Positions 1 to 6,875 of a stretch of DNA of 16,169 nucleotides are shown here, one piece after another. Each line of letters starts with the position of its first letter. Position 1 is the stretch's first letter. The notes beneath the pieces are model-generated. The model was not told the DNA's origin, did not search any database, and saw only the letters and a list, made by a program, of their open reading frames with translations. The DNA is from Geminicoccaceae bacterium. Lineage in GTDB: Bacteria; Pseudomonadota; Alphaproteobacteria; Geminicoccales; Geminicoccaceae. The DNA lies in contig JAPJRA010000014.1 in assembly GCA_030824835.1 (NCBI GenBank), forward strand, positions 1 through 16,169. The letters are read 5' to 3'. Position numbers and translations under genes: made by a program.

Positions 1-1437
1 GAGCACGTCTTGCAATGTCCCGTGGACAAGAGCTGTCCCTAGTGCCGGTAAATCAGCACCGCTTACTTCAAAACTCAAATTAACAATCTTAACATGATGA
101 TCTACTAAATACTTGCTTATGACTTTCTCAATATAACTTTCTCTTGCTTGCATCTGAGACGAATTCTCGTCCCAGTACCACAATCTATATATCTTCAAAC
201 CCAATGCTTGCGACCGCGAATTCGCGAACGCTTTGGAAAGACCGCCGCCCAATGCGAGGTTGGCTACCTCCGAACCGTGCCAATACTCTAGCGCCGATAT
301 TTTTGCCTGGGGGCCAATTTCTCCGTCCCATGTCCCTTGAGCATCAACCCCCACGCCATTTGGATTGTTGGCAACACCGTCTCCATCCGCGTTTCCGTTG
401 CCCGGTCCCTGAACCACCCAAGTGCGAGAATCAATTACGTTTGACGCGAGTCCCGTATCCATAATTCCAATGACCGACCGCTCTCCGGATGGCAAGCCAT
501 GCTCCTGAGCATACTTGAACTCCGACGACATAGATCGCAGCACCGCTTCCAAATCAACCGGCCATCTATCAATTTTGCCGTTAGCCGCCTCTCGACAGGC
601 GACAACTTCTTGCTGCCACGCTTGAGGAAGCTGGGAAATTATCGGGATAACCAATAGCTTGTCCTCTTTTCGACGTACTATCGGATCTGTCCCTTCCAAT
701 AGTCTGCCCTGCCCTTTGAGCCACGATGTCAGTTGCCTAAAATAAGCCAGAAATTCACCATAGGATCTGTAGCACTCTCGTTGTAAATCAAAGCTGACGT
801 CATGTGACAGCACTGGAACCTTATATTTACGCGTTACGTCGAGCGGCGCATTAAAATCAAAATCTTTTCCAAGTGCATTCTTCTCAAGAAACTCCTCTCC
901 GTAGGATTTATTACATCTACCCACCCCATCAGGCGGGCATACCGCAATTGCTTGGCTCGACTGCCGTTCATTCGCTCGAAAGAGGAGCCTTTCTGCTGAT
1001 TCCGTCGGCAGGGGAGAGATGTCTTGATCGATCTGCCACCATGGACATGCTGGGAATACCAGTCGGGTCGTCGAATGTTGGCTCAAATCGACCTCGGGAT
1101 TCCATTTCTTGAAAAGGGACCCGTAAACGTTTAGATAAACCCCACAGCGCTTTCTAATTCTCGTTATCGGCGTCTCCCCGGGCTCGAGACCCTCCACTAT
1201 CGTCGGCGCGCTTACAGCGGCTAGCCAGAGTAGTACCTCCTCATTCACGGCCGAGGTAGAGCGCAGCAAAACCCGGACGCTAACACCTCCATCGTCTGCA
1301 TATTTACACCATGACCGATCGGACGCATCCGGCACCTTACTGTTTACGGATGGGGAATAAATAATAGACACCCCCATCGCTACCACGCTTAGAAGCCAAC
1401 GGGCTCCGATCGTTAGTGCAGTATTTATCGCTTCCAT
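1..1437 (-). CDS. Subtilisin-like (S8) serine protease, membrane-anchored or exported, C-terminus beyond window
   Basis: An open frame runs uninterrupted from ATG at 1437 to the left edge (479 codons, no stop). A hydrophobic segment at about residues 13-28 should act as a signal or membrane anchor. A roughly 290-residue N-terminal region with several Cys follows and resembles nothing I recognise. The S8 domain then starts: VIGIMDTGL carries the catalytic Asp (D327), HGSEVANLALGGG the catalytic His (H387), and KIVNLSFEV fits the strand after His in subtilases. The oxyanion Asn and catalytic Ser would lie beyond base 1, so activity cannot be judged. A stretch rich in N, D and G between Asp and His may bind calcium (inference). 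GGTGG lies just before the ATG. The gene starts 17 bp after the S1 protease gene ends, so the two are surely co-transcribed. Composition is AT-rich compared with the rest of the window. Family call is firm, substrate unknown. Confidence 0.85.
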   Translation of the reverse strand, partial: MEAINTALTIGARWLLSVVAMGVSIIYSPSVNSKVPDASDRSWCKYADDGGVSVRVLLRSTSAVNEEVLLWLAAVSAPTIVEGLEPGETPITRIRKRCGVYLNVYGSLFKKWNPEVDLSQHSTTRLVFPACPWWQIDQDISPLPTESAERLLFRANERQSSQAIAVCPPDGVGRCNKSYGEEFLEKNALGKDFDFNAPLDVTRKYKVPVLSHDVSFDLQRECYRSYGEFLAYFRQLTSWLKGQGRLLEGTDPIVRRKEDKLLVIPIISQLPQAWQQEVVACREAANGKIDRWPVDLEAVLRSMSSEFKYAQEHGLPSGERSVIGIMDTGLASNVIDSRTWVVQGPGNGNADGDGVANNPNGVGVDAQGTWDGEIGPQAKISALEYWHGSEVANLALGGGLSKAFANSRSQALGLKIYRLWYWDENSSQMQARESYIEKVISKYLVDHHVKIVNLSFEVSGADLPALGTALVHGTLQDVL

Positions 1438-1454
1438 CTTACCACCTTTATCTT

Positions 1455-2384
1455 TTAATTAGCCCAGCATAACTTCCGATTATACTTAGTTTCTATTTTC
1501 TCAGCAAACTTAGTAAATTCCTGTGAGCCAGTGGGCGATAATGAAGTGTGATTCGCCACACCGATAGTTCGGCGACAGGATGCTACCCCGACTATCCATC
1601 GGGGTTTGAAGTGTGAGTTATTCGTATAGCGCCAGATAGCGGCGCCGCTATCACCCTCACAGGATCCCTGAAGGCCTTCTGCTCCTAAATAGTAGGGGGA
1701 GATGGGATCTTCACCTAATAGATGCGACACGGGCACAGTTCCCAAATGTAAACTTCCTGCTGTGCTCTCGATTGGCTGACCAGACATATCGACAGATGTA
1801 CAGCCGTAGCCCACAATAAGTACGGACTCCCCTCGTTTAGGCATTTTGACGCTAACGTTGGCACAATCGCCTGTATTTTGCGGTCCATATTTCTCGTCGA
1901 AAATGCAAAGAGCATAGTCGTACCCGCCGCAATCCCACAAATAATCCGAGACAAACTCATCGGGTGCGACACAGTTGAGAGGAAATGTCGTGTTGTTCCA
2001 GCGCGCCATGATAGCCTTGTCTTTGACACAATGCGCGCAAGTTAAAGCTACTCCCCTGCCAACTATCGTCGCCGTAAAGAATTCTTTCGTCTCCGCGCAT
2101 CCTGTACTATTTGTATTACTTTTGCAGGAATAAAGTATGTGTCTCCAGTCGCTGGTGTTGACCACTACTCCATTCAATACCTTAGTTCCAACCTGGGTAC
2201 TTGGCAAATCTTTCACAGGCAACATCAGCCAGACTTCCGCTGCGCTGGATTTTTGTATGGATTGGTCGCTTTGAACCGTTCGGGGAAATTCCGCTTCTCC
2301 GCACGACGCTTCTTTTTGAGCGAACAGGATCCAGACCGCGGTAACTAAGGCGAACGAGGATCGCATCTCTAATCGATACAGCAT
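1455..2384 (-). CDS. Exported trypsin-like (S1) serine protease
   Basis: 309 residues from ATG 2384, chosen because AGAGGAG lies 5 nt upstream. The N-terminus is a signal peptide (hydrophobic at about 9-22, cleavage near SCG at 27-29), so it should act in the periplasm or outside. The triad of the chymotrypsin fold is visible: His118 in LTCAHCV (the usual form is LTAAHC), Asp156 in YDYALCIF, and Ser246 in CEGDSGAAIW. At least ten Cys suggest disulfides, consistent with an exported protein. The roughly 85 residues between signal and protease domain may be a propeptide or binding region. It is the middle gene of a minus-strand unit: 31 bp after the upstream lipoprotein gene and 17 bp before the S8 protease gene. 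A proteolytic cascade or processing pair with the S8 enzyme is inference. Substrate unknown. AT-rich like its neighbours. Confidence 0.88.
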   Translation of the reverse strand: MLYRLEMRSSFALVTAVWILFAQKEASCGEAEFPRTVQSDQSIQKSSAAEVWLMLPVKDLPSTQVGTKVLNGVVVNTSDWRHILYSCKSNTNSTGCAETKEFFTATIVGRGVALTCAHCVKDKAIMARWNNTTFPLNCVAPDEFVSDYLWDCGGYDYALCIFDEKYGPQNTGDCANVSVKMPKRGESVLIVGYGCTSVDMSGQPIESTAGSLHLGTVPVSHLLGEDPISPYYLGAEGLQGSCEGDSGAAIWRYTNNSHFKPRWIVGVASCRRTIGVANHTSLSPTGSQEFTKFAEKIETKYNRKLCWAN

Positions 2385-2415
2385 TCGACTCCTCTTGTAC
2401 TAATTTGGTCTATAG

Positions 2416-3360
2416 CTAATTCGAACCTTGGGCACTTTTTACACTTTCTTCGGCGGCAATGGGTTTCAGCAGTAGATTCGATAATGCCTCGGCTAACTTG
2501 TCCTTATTAGTCTCTAGGGTCGAAAGCAACATCTTGCTTCCGAGACTTGGATCCTCATTCTCGGTAACTACGGCGGCAACATTTATAGCCTTTCCGTTCG
2601 CCGCGTTAGTTAAGGGAATGGCCACATTCCAGTCACGAAGAGTACTTGGATCATTGGGATTGTCGGCTATTTCTGTGCCGATCTTGATTTTTTCAGCAAA
2701 CATTGTAGCGGCTGCGTTTGTAGCAGGCGCAAGCTTTCCTTTTTCATTGGAGGTCGGGGCAGTGGTAAACGTTAACAGCACGACTAAAGATTTTGAATCA
2801 CTACTTGTTAACGGCGCTGCTGTTGCAGCATAGTGCAAAAGGACCGGACGGAGCAAAAGAACGCTGTCTTTGCCTGTTACATCGTATTCTATATAGAGGG
2901 AAGGCCAATCCACGAGCTTAGTTTTTTGCAATGTTTCAACTGTTAATTTCCCGCGCGGTCCTCCGGAGGCCGAAGTTTTGGGGCCAAATTCTCCACGAGC
3001 TAGGATCAGACAGCCTCTGGCACTTCCGTCTGGTTTCAGAAATTGAGCCGGATACTGGGTGGCATAGGTAATAGATAGCTTAGCTTGTTGCGCTTTCATG
3101 TAGTCGATGATTGCGTTTACCGCTGCCTTTGATAGTTCCGGTATCACTAAAGCGGCGGCCGCTACCGCAAATGACGTTTGTTGACCGCCGGATCTCGATG
3201 GACAGCTTTTGTCTGCTAGGTAGATTATCTGTGAAGTAGCACGACTGTTTACCTGCGTTACTTCGCCAGGAGGGGTACTCTTGTGTGCGCAGCTCGATAA
3301 AGCAATCGAAGCTGCTGAAATGGCGAGTCCTCTAAAGCATCTTGATATTGAAGGTATCAT
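2416..3360 (-). CDS. Putative lipoprotein of unknown function
   Basis: 314 residues from ATG 3360; a GTG two codons earlier is possible, but GAGG lies about 9 nt before the ATG. The first 23 residues form a lipoprotein signal ending in the lipobox LSSC, so Cys24 would be lipidated and the protein anchored to a membrane. After a short polar linker come a hydrophobic or amphipathic helix at about 64-88 (AVAAAALVIPELSKAAV) and two Cys (about 53 and 117) that could pair. The remainder alternates strands and loops, with a hydrophobic LLLRPVLLHYAATAA stretch. I do not recognise the family. It is the first gene of a unit with two exported proteases, so it could be their anchor, inhibitor, chaperone or sensor (inference only). 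Composition is AT-rich. Confidence 0.75.
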   Translation of the reverse strand: MIPSISRCFRGLAISAASIALSSCAHKSTPPGEVTQVNSRATSQIIYLADKSCPSRSGGQQTSFAVAAAALVIPELSKAAVNAIIDYMKAQQAKLSITYATQYPAQFLKPDGSARGCLILARGEFGPKTSASGGPRGKLTVETLQKTKLVDWPSLYIEYDVTGKDSVLLLRPVLLHYAATAAPLTSSDSKSLVVLLTFTTAPTSNEKGKLAPATNAAATMFAEKIKIGTEIADNPNDPSTLRDWNVAIPLTNAANGKAINVAAVVTENEDPSLGSKMLLSTLETNKDKLAEALSNLLLKPIAAEESVKSAQGSN

Positions 3361-3381
3361 TTCCACTTACCTCGGCGTTTC

Positions 3382-3401
3382 ATCTTATTTGATCTTATTT
3401 G
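3382..3401. repeat. 10-bp perfect tandem repeat in the leader of the lipoprotein-protease unit
   Basis: ATCTTATTTG occurs twice in a row (3382-3391 and 3392-3401), 22 bp upstream of the lipoprotein start. On the minus strand this reads CAAATAAGAT twice, an AT-rich stretch that could hold the -10 region of the unit's promoter or a binding site. No matching -35 was identified with confidence. Confidence 0.6.
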
Positions 3402-3657
3402 CTGGCTAGGCCAACTATAGCCTTGCGAGCGGAGACATACAAGTTTTTCCGTATCTAAGCTGTCCGTATCCGAACTGGGGGCTACTTTGGGTTAAATTTC
3501 GGCCAGAGCAAGTGGAATGTTTGATGCACGGAGTGGCTAGCTGCCGATAAGGCGTTTTCTTTTGGAGTGTTGCGCTTCTGCAACGATCGGTATGCCTGAT
3601 GGATTGATGGGTAGCGTGACGAGTAGTTGTGGGGGAGCGGCACGGTGATTTCGTCAC

Positions 3658-3750
3658 GCCCGTCCGCTCCTCGGCCAGCACCAGTTCCGCCGCCGGCTCC
3701 GCCCGCAGCACGAACTACTGCGCCTTGCCAATCAGGGTGGTCGGGAAGGC
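3658..3750 (-). pseudogene. 3'-end fragment of a second acyl-CoA synthetase gene
   Basis: On the minus strand this encodes FPTTLIGKAQ, a TAG stop, then FVLRAEPAAELVLAEERT. The intact synthetase at 10822-12510 ends [18 protein letters not shown] and so on, and the two can be aligned without gaps (offset 7167 bp, about 80-85% identity by eye over about 90 bp). The AAG codon for Lys543 of the intact protein is TAG here (3715-3717), and the natural stop is lost (GTG). Only the last 30 or so codons are present. It begins at the flank of the AT-rich region and ends just before a tandem repeat. This is a dead remnant of a diverged homologue, not a fresh copy. Confidence 0.8.
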
Positions 3751-3762
3751 GCGTCTTCCGTG

Positions 3763-3794
3763 CCAGGTACCGCTAACACCAGGTACCACTAACA
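3763..3794. repeat. 16-bp tandem repeat, two units
   Basis: CCAGGTACCGCTAACA (3763-3778) is followed directly by CCAGGTACCACTAACA (3779-3794), differing at one base. The second unit contains the left arm of the 14-bp inverted repeat whose right arm is at 4009-4022. The repeat sits exactly between the two gene fragments. Confidence 0.85.
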
Positions 3795-4022
3795 TTTCCT
3801 TACTGGGGACGCGTTACGAGGCCAGGGGCGGCACTCAGGCCCGCCGGCGCGTCAGCAGGGTCCACGAGCGCAGGTCGGCCATCACCTTGGCCGCCGCCGC
3901 CAGCACCAGCGCGCAGAGCGCCGCCTTCGACACCAGCCCCATCGTGCCCTTGATCAGCAGCGCATGGACCACGCTGCCCACGACGACCACCGCCGCGAAG
4001 GTCGGGGCGTTAGTGGTACCTG
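3780..4022. repeat. 14-bp perfect inverted repeat bracketing a 215-bp gene fragment
   Basis: CAGGTACCACTAAC at 3780-3793 is the exact reverse complement of GTTAGTGGTACCTG at 4009-4022. The 215 bp between hold the 3' end of a ferric-reductase-like gene, and homology to the intact gene stops within a few bases of the right arm. Terminal inverted repeats around a short non-coding payload look like a non-autonomous mobile element or an excision scar. No target duplication was identified and I cannot assign a transposon family. Confidence 0.7.
3835..4008 (-). pseudogene. 3'-end fragment of a second ferric-reductase-like membrane protein gene
   Basis: The minus-strand frame ends AAVVVVGSVVHALLIKGTMG ... 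LRSWTLLTRRRA and a TGA at 3835-3837. It matches the last 55 or so residues of the intact protein at 7869-8480 with few substitutions. DNA identity is about 91-92% by eye over about 186 bp (3818-4003 against 7852-8037, constant offset 4034), extending about 17 bp past the stop codon. The frame is open but lacks the first three quarters of the gene and any start. The upstream 'residues' (about 4010-4056) are unrelated sequence. Confidence 0.85.
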
Positions 4023-4393
4023 ATACCGAGCACCCAAAACACCTGTATCCGGCCAATCACTTCGAGTTCGCTTTCGATCCGATTACGATGCGAATTGATG
4101 CTAACTCAAGAGTATGTATTTGAAAATAAGATAATTTGACTACAAGCTTCTATCAAAATGTCACATCTATTCTTCTCTTCAAACGGACTTGAACGAGACA
4201 GGACGATGGCGTGGTGGCTGCCGACGCTGCCGAAGCGTTCCTCGCATCGTGTGCTGCCGTGCCACCCCTGCCGGGTTGCACCAGCATCAGGCTCTCGCGC
4301 AGCACGTCTTGCGCTTCAGCCAGCAGTTGCTAACCAGAACATACGAATATCGCCACGAAGCGGCCAAGCTCCTACGGAAAGGTAGCATTCGAC
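4023..4393. other. Intergenic stretch with composition boundary
   Basis: From 4023 to about 4190 the DNA is AT-rich like the left island. From about 4195 it switches to the GC-rich composition of the chromosome. I see no convincing gene. A minus-strand frame reading LAEAQDVLRESLMLV (about 4280-4330) looks protein-like but has no start or family and may be debris. The final 20 bp hold GGAAAGG, the likely ribosome binding site of the permease. Confidence 0.5.
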
Positions 4394-5836
4394 ATGGCCA
4401 CAGCAACTGCGGGTAGGGCTTCCGCGCCGGACAAGCGTGCCTGGCTGGAGTCGCACGAGACGGGCTACCAGAAGGCGCTGAGCAACCGGCACGTGCAGAT
4501 GATCGCCATCGGCGGCGCCATCGGCTCCGGCCTGTTCCTCGGCGCCGGGGCGCGGCTGCAGGCGGCGGGGCCGTCGCTCGCCATCGTCTACCTGATCTGC
4601 GGCCTGTTCGCGTTCCTGATCATGCGCGCCCTGGGCGAGCTGGTCATGCACCGGCCGAGCACGGGCAGCTTCGTCTCCTACGCCCGCGAGTTCCTGGGCG
4701 AGCAGGCCTCGTTCGTCGCCGGGTGGCTGTACTTCCTCAACTGGGCGATGGCGGGGATCGTCGACATCACCGCGGTCGCCCTCTACGTGCAGTATTGGTC
4801 GATCTTCACCGGCATCCCGCAATGGGCCGCGGCGCTGGCGGCGCTCCTGGTCGTCGGCGTGACCAACCTTTTGGGCGTGCGCTGGTTCGGCGAGATGGAG
4901 TTCTGGTTCGCGCTGGTCAAGGTCGGCGCCATCGTCCTGTTCCTGCTCGTCGGCGCCGTCATCGTCGGCGGCGATCTCGGCGTCGCCGGCCAGCCGACCG
5001 GCCCGGAGCTGATCCTCGCCCATGGCGGCCTGTTCCCGCACGGCCTGCTGGCGGCGCTGGTCCTGGTCCAGGGCGTGGTGTTCGCCTTCGCCGGCATCGA
5101 GCTCGTCGGCATCGCCGCCGGCGAGACCCAAGACGCGCGCGCGGTCCTGCCGCGCGCCATCAACAGCGTGGTCTGGCGCATCGGCCTGTTCTACGTCGGC
5201 TCGATCCTGCTCCTGGTCTGCCTGCTGCCCTGGACCGCGTACAAGGCGAACCAGAGCCCGTTCGTGACCTTCTTCACCACCTTGGGCGTGCCCGGCGTCG
5301 GCAGCGCGATGAATCTCGTCGTGCTGACCGCGGCGCTGTCGAGCCTGAACTCCGGCCTCTACTCGACCGGACGGGTGCTGCGCGCGCTGGCGCACGGCGG
5401 CTCGGCACCGCCGTTCCTCGCCAGGATGAGCGCGAACGGCGTGCCCTACGCCGGCATCCTGCTCACGCTCGCGATCTACGCCGTGGGCGTGCTGCTGAAC
5501 TACGAGGTGCCGTCGCAGGCGTTCGAGATCGTGCTCAACGTCGCCTCGCTCGGCGTGATCAGCACCTGGGCCTTCATCGTCGTCTGCCAGATGGCGTTCC
5601 GCCGCGCCGTAGCCCGCGGCGAGGTGCAGGACGTGCCGTTCAAGATGCCGGGCGCACCCGTCACCGCGTGGCTGACGCTCGGCTTTCTCGCCGCCGTCCT
5701 GGTGCTGATGGCGTTCGACTACCCCAACGGCACCTGGACCGTGGCCACGATCCCGGTCCTGGCCCTGCTGCTCGCCGCCGGCTGGCACGTCGGCAGCCGG
5801 TGGCGGATAGAAGGCGTCGACCCGGGCCGCCCCTGA
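4394..5836 (+). CDS. ansP: Amino-acid permease, AnsP-type (L-asparagine) of the APC superfamily
   Basis: 480 residues from ATG 4394, with GGAAAGG about 11 nt upstream. It should import an amino acid with protons across the inner membrane. The whole length fits the amino-acid transporter family (about 12 membrane segments): the N-terminal HETGYQKALSNRHVQMIAIG, then the substrate-binding GAIGSGLFLG (about 41-50), ALGELVMHRPSTGSFVSYAR, and FAGIELVGIAAGE (about 235-247). Recalled from memory, stretches such as PSTGSFVSYAREF, YFLNWAM, GIVDITA and FYVGSILLL agree better with E. coli AnsP (499 aa) than with CycA or GabP, hence the asparagine assignment; related substrates are possible. It appears monocistronic. 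Composition is GC-rich host type, and the gene marks the right border of the island. Confidence 0.88.
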   Translation: MATATAGRASAPDKRAWLESHETGYQKALSNRHVQMIAIGGAIGSGLFLGAGARLQAAGPSLAIVYLICGLFAFLIMRALGELVMHRPSTGSFVSYAREFLGEQASFVAGWLYFLNWAMAGIVDITAVALYVQYWSIFTGIPQWAAALAALLVVGVTNLLGVRWFGEMEFWFALVKVGAIVLFLLVGAVIVGGDLGVAGQPTGPELILAHGGLFPHGLLAALVLVQGVVFAFAGIELVGIAAGETQDARAVLPRAINSVVWRIGLFYVGSILLLVCLLPWTAYKANQSPFVTFFTTLGVPGVGSAMNLVVLTAALSSLNSGLYSTGRVLRALAHGGSAPPFLARMSANGVPYAGILLTLAIYAVGVLLNYEVPSQAFEIVLNVASLGVISTWAFIVVCQMAFRRAVARGEVQDVPFKMPGAPVTAWLTLGFLAAVLVLMAFDYPNGTWTVATIPVLALLLAAGWHVGSRWRIEGVDPGRP

Positions 5837-5968
5837 CCCGACACTGCTGGACGAGCCTTACGCCCGCAGCGCTTCCGGCTCGGCGCGGGTCGGGACGGCC
5901 AGGCGGTCGAGCATCTCCTTGCGGATTTCGGGGACGCCTTTGGGAAGCGTTGCGGCGCGTGGGTCGCC

Positions 5969-6017
5969 CGCCCGCCGCCGAGCGCCTGGCGCGGGTGCCG
6001 GCGCTCGGCGGCGGGCG
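5969..6017. repeat. Large perfect hairpin, 18-bp stem
   Basis: CGCCCGCCGCCGAGCGCC at 5969-5986 is the exact reverse complement of 6000-6017, with a 13-nt loop. It lies 132 bp after the permease stop and directly before the transposase remnant. There is no T-run, so it is not a classic intrinsic terminator. It could slow transcription of the permease message or be a leftover of the mobile element. Confidence 0.8.
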
Positions 6018-6155
6018 ATGATGCCGGCGGCGGTGGCCGTGCCGGACGATCTGGCCCGGGCGCGAGAGCAGATCGCGGCGCTGGAGCGCAAGATCGGCCA
6101 GCAGGCGCTGGAGCTGGATTTTTTCGGGCAAGCCTTGCTCATGGAGCAGGTGGGT
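6018..6155 (+). pseudogene. Fragment of an IS3-type transposase OrfA (C-terminal coiled coil)
   Basis: The plus-strand frame encodes PDDLARAREQIAALERKIGQ followed by QALELDFFGQALLMEQ (6042-6155). Heptad-spaced Leu and Ile, and the pattern 'LERKxGxxxxELDFFxxAL', are typical of the end of OrfA in IS3-family elements, just before the frameshift into OrfB. The N-terminal helix-turn-helix and the whole of OrfB (DDE domain) are absent, so it is a relic. The DNA on both sides (5837-5968 and 6156-6231) shows no gene I can support. The opposite strand carries LPKGVPEIRKEMLDRLAVPT, which is unplaced. Confidence 0.6.
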
Positions 6156-6231
6156 CGAGCGGCGGACAGGAAGCCATTGTGCTCGGGCTCGAGGCCGATC
6201 TGCGTCCGGTGCAGGGCGACCGCCCACAACC

Positions 6232-6645
6232 TCACCCGAACGGGTTGACGACCACGACCCCGCCGTAACGGAAGCCGGGCTGCATGTCCTCGCTCAGGAG
6301 CTCGCGGCAGCCGGCAGCGGCGGCGGCCTGGAGGATCAGGGCGTCCCAGATGGAGAGCTGGTGCAGACCATGCAGGTCGATGGCGGCCAGGATCAGGGCT
6401 GCGTCGACCTGGACGACGGACAGTCGCGTCAGAGCCTCGACCTTGATGCGCGCGGCGGCCGCCGGGGTGGCCAGCTTGCGCGTGGTCGCGTTGAAATATT
6501 CCTGCAGCACCTGGGTCGAGACGACCCCGAGGCCGGTCGTGCGGGCGGCCGCGACCAGTTGCACCGCGCGCTCGCGCTTGGCGTGCTCGTCGGGATCGTC
6601 GGTGTAGACGATGACGTTGCTATCGAGAAAAGACCTTACGATCAT
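6232..6645 (-). CDS. vapC: PIN-domain ribonuclease toxin (VapC-type)
   Basis: 137 residues from ATG 6645 (MIVRSFLDSN). A longer frame exists to 6717, but its extra 24 residues do not look like a PIN N-terminus and lie over the antitoxin gene. PIN toxins cleave RNA using a Mg-binding acidic cluster. Here Asp8 (FLDSNV), Glu49 (VLQEYF), Asp101 (IWDALI) and Asp120 (LLSEDM) fill the four positions, so the enzyme looks active. The start overlaps the end of the antitoxin gene by 26 bp, the usual translational coupling of such pairs. The cognate partner is the small DNA-binding protein upstream. Confidence 0.88.
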   Translation of the reverse strand: MIVRSFLDSNVIVYTDDPDEHAKRERAVQLVAAARTTGLGVVSTQVLQEYFNATTRKLATPAAAARIKVEALTRLSVVQVDAALILAAIDLHGLHQLSIWDALILQAAAAAGCRELLSEDMQPGFRYGGVVVVNPFG

Positions 6646-6850
6646 AGATCTCGTCCCGATTGAACTTCCAGGAGCGCGTCCCGGAAGGCGACAGCCGCCG
6701 GAATTCCTCGATGTCACGCTCGATCTGATCCTGAGCAGCGAGCTGCTCGAGATAGTCGCGGATCACTTGGTTCAGGCTCTTGTGCATCGCCCGCGCCACC
6801 TGCCGTGCTTTCACGACGGTCTGCTCGTCGACGGAGAGGGTGATGTTCAT
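6620..6850 (-). CDS. Antitoxin of the PIN toxin, ribbon-helix-helix type
   Basis: 76 residues from ATG 6850, which has AAGGAGG 8 nt upstream. The N-terminus NITLSVDEQTVVKARQVARA and MHKSLNQVIRDYLEQLA fit a ribbon-helix-helix DNA-binding domain (strand, helix, turn, helix). The charged C-terminal part (RDIEEFRRLSPSGTRSW) would wrap the toxin. It precedes and overlaps the PIN gene, the classical order. A 13-bp palindrome just upstream is the expected place for autorepression by the complex. Confidence 0.85.
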   Translation of the reverse strand: MNITLSVDEQTVVKARQVARAMHKSLNQVIRDYLEQLAAQDQIERDIEEFRRLSPSGTRSWKFNRDEIYDRKVFSR

Positions 6851-6875
6851 GAGCGTTGCCTCCTTCGCAACCGTA

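Noticed and set aside
3763..4022. Integron attC site or cassette
   Set aside because: The arms end in CTAAC/GTTAG but do not fit the RYYYAAC/GTTRRRY cores. The spacing (215 bp) and contents (a gene 3' end) also do not fit a standard attC, and no integron integrase is visible.
3780..4022. Intrinsic terminator formed by the inverted repeat
   Set aside because: The arms are 215 bp apart and flank coding debris, and no T-run follows.
4316..5788. 490-codon minus-strand frame over the permease gene
   Set aside because: It is rich in Glu, Gln, Asp, Arg and His repeats with no family signature; it is the mirror of a real membrane-protein gene.
5919..6248. 109-codon plus-strand frame as a real gene
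   Set aside because: Only the middle third resembles a known protein (OrfA coiled coil). The two ends are low-complexity and there is no plausible ribosome site.
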